From Ktedonobacter sp. (GTDB lineage: Bacteria; Chloroflexota; Ktedonobacteria; Ktedonobacterales; Ktedonobacteraceae), in the NCBI GenBank assembly GCA_003450555.1, contig DMFQ01000179.1, positions 10,023-18,436 on the forward strand: 8,414 nucleotides of DNA, read 5' to 3'. The notes beneath the pieces were generated by a model. It saw only the letters and a program-made list of their open reading frames with translations, did not search any database and was not told the DNA's origin. Position numbers and translations under genes: made by a program. Positions 5,761 to 8,414 of this stretch are shown here, piece by piece. Position 1 is the first letter of the stretch, and each line of letters opens with the position of its first letter.

Positions 5761-6903
5761 ATGTATGAGTCTTTTTCTATGCAAGATAGCAATAATGAGG
5801 GCATTACGTCATTAAAAGTGGAAAAGGATCAGGCATTTCAGGCCAATATCGCTGACAGCATTGCGGATGCATTGATTGCAACTGACCTGGACTATCGCAT
5901 TTTGCTTTGGAATGCCGCTGCTGAAAGGCTCTATGGATGGACAGAGAAGGACGTTCTAGGTAAAGACGTCCACCTCATCCTATCAACTACTTTTCCTGAT
6001 GCTAACAACGAAGAATGGCAAGATCACCTGCGTACCAGAGGCTATTGGCAAGGGGAGGTGAACCAGCAGTGTAAAGATGGGAGGCAGGTCTCCGTTCTCA
6101 CTTCGGTTTCCTATATAAAGGACAAGACAGGCACCAGCATTGGTACGGTTGCTAGCAATCGAGACATTACTGAGTGGAAGCGCGCACAACTGCACTTGCA
6201 GGAGAATGACAGGAGCGAGGAAGCGGAGCAGCGCAAAGATGAATTTATCAGTGTCGCCAGTCATGAATTGCGAACGCCGGTGACCGCCTTAAAAGGATAT
6301 ACTCAACTACTACAGCGAGCATTCGAAAGGCAAGGAATGCAAAAGCATGCCGCCATTCTCGCGCGTATGGATGGACAACTCGACCGGCTCACCAAGCTCA
6401 TTACGGACCTCCTCGATACCTCGAAAATGCAGATGGGCAAGGTTGCTTACATTAAAGCGCCGTTTGATTTCAACTCCTGGGTCGCTGACATGATCACAAA
6501 CCTGCAAACGGCAAGTCCACATACGATCACCCTTACAGGAACGGCAAGTCGCAAAGTCATGGGGGATAAAGACAGGCTGGAACAAGTACTTATTAATTTG
6601 ATTACCAACGCGATCAAGTTCTCGCCCAAAGCAGAGCGAGTAGATATTAAGATTGTTTCTGAACAAGACACGGTGACAGTGCATGTACGAGATTATGGGA
6701 TTGGTATTCCCAAAGAGCATCATCACAAAATCTTTGACCGCTTCTTTCGGGCCTCTTATGCTAACAATAATTTTCCGGGCATGGGCATAGGCTTGTACAT
6801 CTCACATGAGATCGTACAGGCCCATAACGGGAACATCTGGGTGAAAAGTACGCCAAAACGGGGATCAACCTTTTTTGTCTCGCTTCCTTTTGCCCAGGAT
6901 TGA
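5761..6903 (+). CDS. Cytoplasmic PAS-domain sensor histidine kinase
   Basis: A 380-residue hybrid-free histidine kinase. A PAS domain spans about residues 28-140 (ADALIATDLDYRILLWN to GTVASNRDITEWK, including the PAC-type end). A short charged coiled-coil linker (141-160) leads to the HisKA dimerisation domain, with the phospho-acceptor His168 in SVASHELRTPV. The ATPase domain is complete: N box with Asn283 (INLITNAIKF), G1 with Asp311 (RDYGIGIP), F box (KIFDRFF) and G2 (GMGIGL, 340-345). There is no membrane segment or signal peptide, so it senses an internal cue through PAS; the ligand or cofactor is unknown. The ATG at 5761 is set by AGGAGG 7 nt upstream. The adjacent response regulator gene converges on it with an 18-nt gap, making it a plausible but unproven partner. 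Confidence 0.95.
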   Translation: MYESFSMQDSNNEGITSLKVEKDQAFQANIADSIADALIATDLDYRILLWNAAAERLYGWTEKDVLGKDVHLILSTTFPDANNEEWQDHLRTRGYWQGEVNQQCKDGRQVSVLTSVSYIKDKTGTSIGTVASNRDITEWKRAQLHLQENDRSEEAEQRKDEFISVASHELRTPVTALKGYTQLLQRAFERQGMQKHAAILARMDGQLDRLTKLITDLLDTSKMQMGKVAYIKAPFDFNSWVADMITNLQTASPHTITLTGTASRKVMGDKDRLEQVLINLITNAIKFSPKAERVDIKIVSEQDTVTVHVRDYGIGIPKEHHHKIFDRFFRASYANNNFPGMGIGLYISHEIVQAHNGNIWVKSTPKRGSTFFVSLPFAQD

Positions 6904-6921
6904 TACGAAAGAAACGAAGCA

Positions 6922-7308
6922 TCAGGCGAGAGAATTGCCAATAGCCGCGATGAATTCATCTAATCCAAAGGGTTTCCCAAGCTCAAAGAGGCTATGCTGT
7001 TTGATCTCTTCGTCGTGATATTCAATTCTCGCGCTCATCATGATAGCTGGGATATGCTCTAACCCTGGAATATTGCGGAGATGCTGATACAGTTCGATAC
7101 CAGTCATATCGCTAAGGTAGTAGTCGAGAATAAAGAGATCAGGCTTTTCTGCTTGCGCAATTTGTAAAGCCTCGAATCCCTTTGTTACAATCAGAGGACG
7201 ATGAGGTGTTTCTTGAGTGATAGTCATCCGAAAGAGATCGGCATTGATTTCATCATCCTCAACAACCAGGATCGTTTTCTGGGCGGCCGTCTCCTGACTC
7301 TCAATCAT
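6922..7308 (-). CDS. Single-domain response regulator (REC only)
   Basis: A 128-residue receiver domain with no output domain, similar to CheY- or Spo0F-type regulators. The acidic pocket is Glu17/Asp18/Asp19 (LVVEDDEIN), the phospho-acceptor is Asp62 (LFILDYYLSDMTG), the switch residue is Ser92 (MMSAR), and Lys112 lies in the GKPF motif. It probably passes phosphate on or acts by protein contact, as it has no DNA-binding part. The ATG at 7308 fits the domain start; the nearest purine-rich site, GGGAGAG, is about 10-12 nt away, a little far. It is transcribed toward the PAS kinase, which is its most likely but unproven donor. Confidence 0.94.
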   Translation of the reverse strand: MIESQETAAQKTILVVEDDEINADLFRMTITQETPHRPLIVTKGFEALQIAQAEKPDLFILDYYLSDMTGIELYQHLRNIPGLEHIPAIMMSARIEYHDEEIKQHSLFELGKPFGLDEFIAAIGNSLA

Positions 7309-7636
7309 AGTAGCAATACTCTCCCTAGTAAAGAAAAATGAAGTACCACGATTGGTATGGGTACCGTATACTTACATAAACGGATGAGAAAAAGCTATCA
7401 TAACACATTACGGTAGCACATGACCGTTTGGTTCAGCTTCTCGATTTCAAAAGGCTGAAGTAATTCGATAGTATGACGCTTGCTTAGCTCCTTCCGGGTA
7501 AATCTACAGTGATCAGGTAACAAAATGTCTTATTAGCCTATGTTATTTGACTTTCTCAGCCTCAATGAGTATACTCGCTGAAAATTAAATAGCTAGCTCT
7601 TTCCTACTACTATAGCATTATGGGCACTACTACATC
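7309..7636. other. Intergenic region between response regulator and propeller gene
   Basis: No credible protein gene. It holds a 20-bp imperfect dyad CCGT-a-TA-n6-TA-a-ACGG (7364-7383) and a second dyad ACGGT-n8-ACCGT (7410-7427), both upstream of the response regulator start. The sigma70-type promoter listed separately is at its right-hand end. Confidence 0.55.
7547..7575 (+). promoter_or_regulatory. Sigma70-type promoter
   Basis: TTGACT (7547-7552) and TATACT (7570-7575) are separated by exactly 17 bp, each matching the consensus at five of six bases. Transcription would start near 7582 and read rightward into the propeller gene, 55 bp before its first possible start. Confidence 0.55.
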
Positions 7637-8414
7637 GTGCAGGAGGAATGGAGCAATGCCACAGCGGGCTGTGTGCAGAGTCGAGCGTTGAGTGGAACAG
7701 TCTATGTTGGCTCCGACGATACGCGCCTCTATGCTCTTGGTGCCAGCGATGGAACCTTCTCCTGGAGCAAACAGACGGGCAACACCGTTTTTTCGTCCCC
7801 GATCAGTGTCAAAGGCGTTGTCTATGTTGGCTCAACGGATGGCACGGTTTACGCGTATAAAACCAGCGATAACTCGCTGCTCTGGCAATTCACCACGGGT
7901 GGTCCGATCTACTCTTCACCGAGGGTCGTCAAAGGCGTCGTCTATATTGGCTCGAACGACGATAACCTCTACGCGCTCAACGCTACAACGGGTGTGCCTA
8001 TCTGGCATTTCTCGACAGGCGGCCCGATTGCATCTTCACCGGCAATTGTCGGCGGTATCATCTATGTTGGATCGAACGATAGCTACCTCTATGCCATCAG
8101 CTCCAAAGGAATACAAAACTGGCGTTATCAGACGAGTGGCGCAATTGCCTCTTCTCCGACCGTCCACAAAGGAGTCGTCTACGTCGGCTCGAATGACGAC
8201 TACCTGTATTCCCTTAATGCGAGTACAGGCGCCTTCAATTGGCGTGTTCCGACGAGCGGAAGCATTGGCTACTCCTCACCCACGATCGCAAGTGGCGCCG
8301 TCTTTATTGGCTCATCTGATGGCTCCGTCTACGCCTTCAATGCTGCCAGCGGCGCCTCACTCTGGAGTCACGCGATGGGAGGACAGATAACAGGTTCGCC
8401 AGGAGTCTATAATG
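7637..8414 (+). CDS. PQQ-like beta-propeller repeat protein, 3' end beyond window, 5' end uncertain
   Basis: The frame is open from 7616 (after a TAG at 7613) to the window end. It encodes six tandem blades of about 40 residues, starting at 7694, 7814, 7934, 8054, 8171 and 8294. Each blade has the form G-V-V-Y-V-G-S-x-D-x-x-L-Y-A-L-x-A-x-T-G-x-x-x-W followed by T-x-G-x-I-x-S-S-P, the PQQ/BamB-like propeller signature. The segment before blade 1 (WSNATAGCVQSRALSG) looks like the end of a further blade. Usual relatives are exported, but no signal peptide is present here. No ATG occurs in this frame near the 5' end: only GTG 7637, GTG 7673 and TTG 7688. A strong AGGAGG at 7641 is correctly spaced for ATG 7656, but that is another frame and stops after 11 codons. 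The gene may be 5'-truncated, frameshifted, or start at GTG 7637. Ligand and role are unknown; it may serve as a protein-interaction scaffold. Confidence 0.8.
   Translation, partial: MQEEWSNATAGCVQSRALSGTVYVGSDDTRLYALGASDGTFSWSKQTGNTVFSSPISVKGVVYVGSTDGTVYAYKTSDNSLLWQFTTGGPIYSSPRVVKGVVYIGSNDDNLYALNATTGVPIWHFSTGGPIASSPAIVGGIIYVGSNDSYLYAISSKGIQNWRYQTSGAIASSPTVHKGVVYVGSNDDYLYSLNASTGAFNWRVPTSGSIGYSSPTIASGAVFIGSSDGSVYAFNAASGASLWSHAMGGQITGSPGVYN

Noticed and set aside
7692..8390. Plus-strand open frame of 232 codons over the propeller repeats
   Set aside because: It is a Ser/Arg-rich shadow in another frame; the third frame shows six regular propeller blades.
7694..8414. Tandem ~120-bp DNA repeats as a CRISPR or satellite array
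   Set aside because: The period is the coding period of 40-residue propeller blades, with third-position divergence between copies and no short conserved repeat with unique spacers.

Overview
The window looks like chromosomal DNA of a soil or aerobic Chloroflexota bacterium, most likely of the Ktedonobacteria. This is an inference from gene style: moderate GC, a soluble PAS histidine kinase with a DEFISVASHELRTPV H-box, a single-domain response regulator, a cupredoxin lipoprotein and a PQQ-like propeller protein. No rRNA or other taxonomic marker is present, and no tRNA or CRISPR array was seen.

Layout. Positions 1-1488 (+) hold the C-terminal 495 residues of an S9-family serine peptidase, whose start lies before the window. 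It converges, with a 4-nt gap, on a minus-strand pair: a five-helix membrane protein of unknown function and a MenI/YdiI-like hotdog thioesterase, joined by an ATGA stop/start overlap. Divergent from these is glutamine-dependent NAD+ synthetase (nadE, 2601-4365, +). Its glutaminase and synthetase halves are both well conserved but sit in different frames, because of one extra base in a CCC run at 3375-3377.

Positions 4366-4866 are about 500 bases without a credible protein gene but with dense RNA-like structure. There is a perfect 20-bp inverted repeat with a 9-nt loop (4417-4465), then a hairpin-rich stretch (4480-4866). Its last ~220 nt share ordered motifs and hairpins, as I remember them, with HEARO / IscB omega-RNA scaffolds. 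No IscB or HNH nuclease gene lies beside it, so it would be a stand-alone guide-RNA-like locus. This is the most interesting item in the window.

Positions 4867-5310 (-) encode a type 1 copper lipoprotein. A 450-bp regulatory gap (dyads, paired direct repeats, a weak terminator) leads to a cytoplasmic PAS histidine kinase (5761-6903, +). A REC-only response regulator (6922-7308, -) converges on it, and the two may form a signalling pair. After a 300-bp gap with a good sigma70-type promoter comes a six-blade PQQ-like beta-propeller protein (about 7637 to the window end, +) whose 5' end looks truncated or unusual.

How the genes relate. Most are independent housekeeping or accessory genes. The only likely functional groupings are the coupled membrane protein/thioesterase pair and the kinase/regulator pair.
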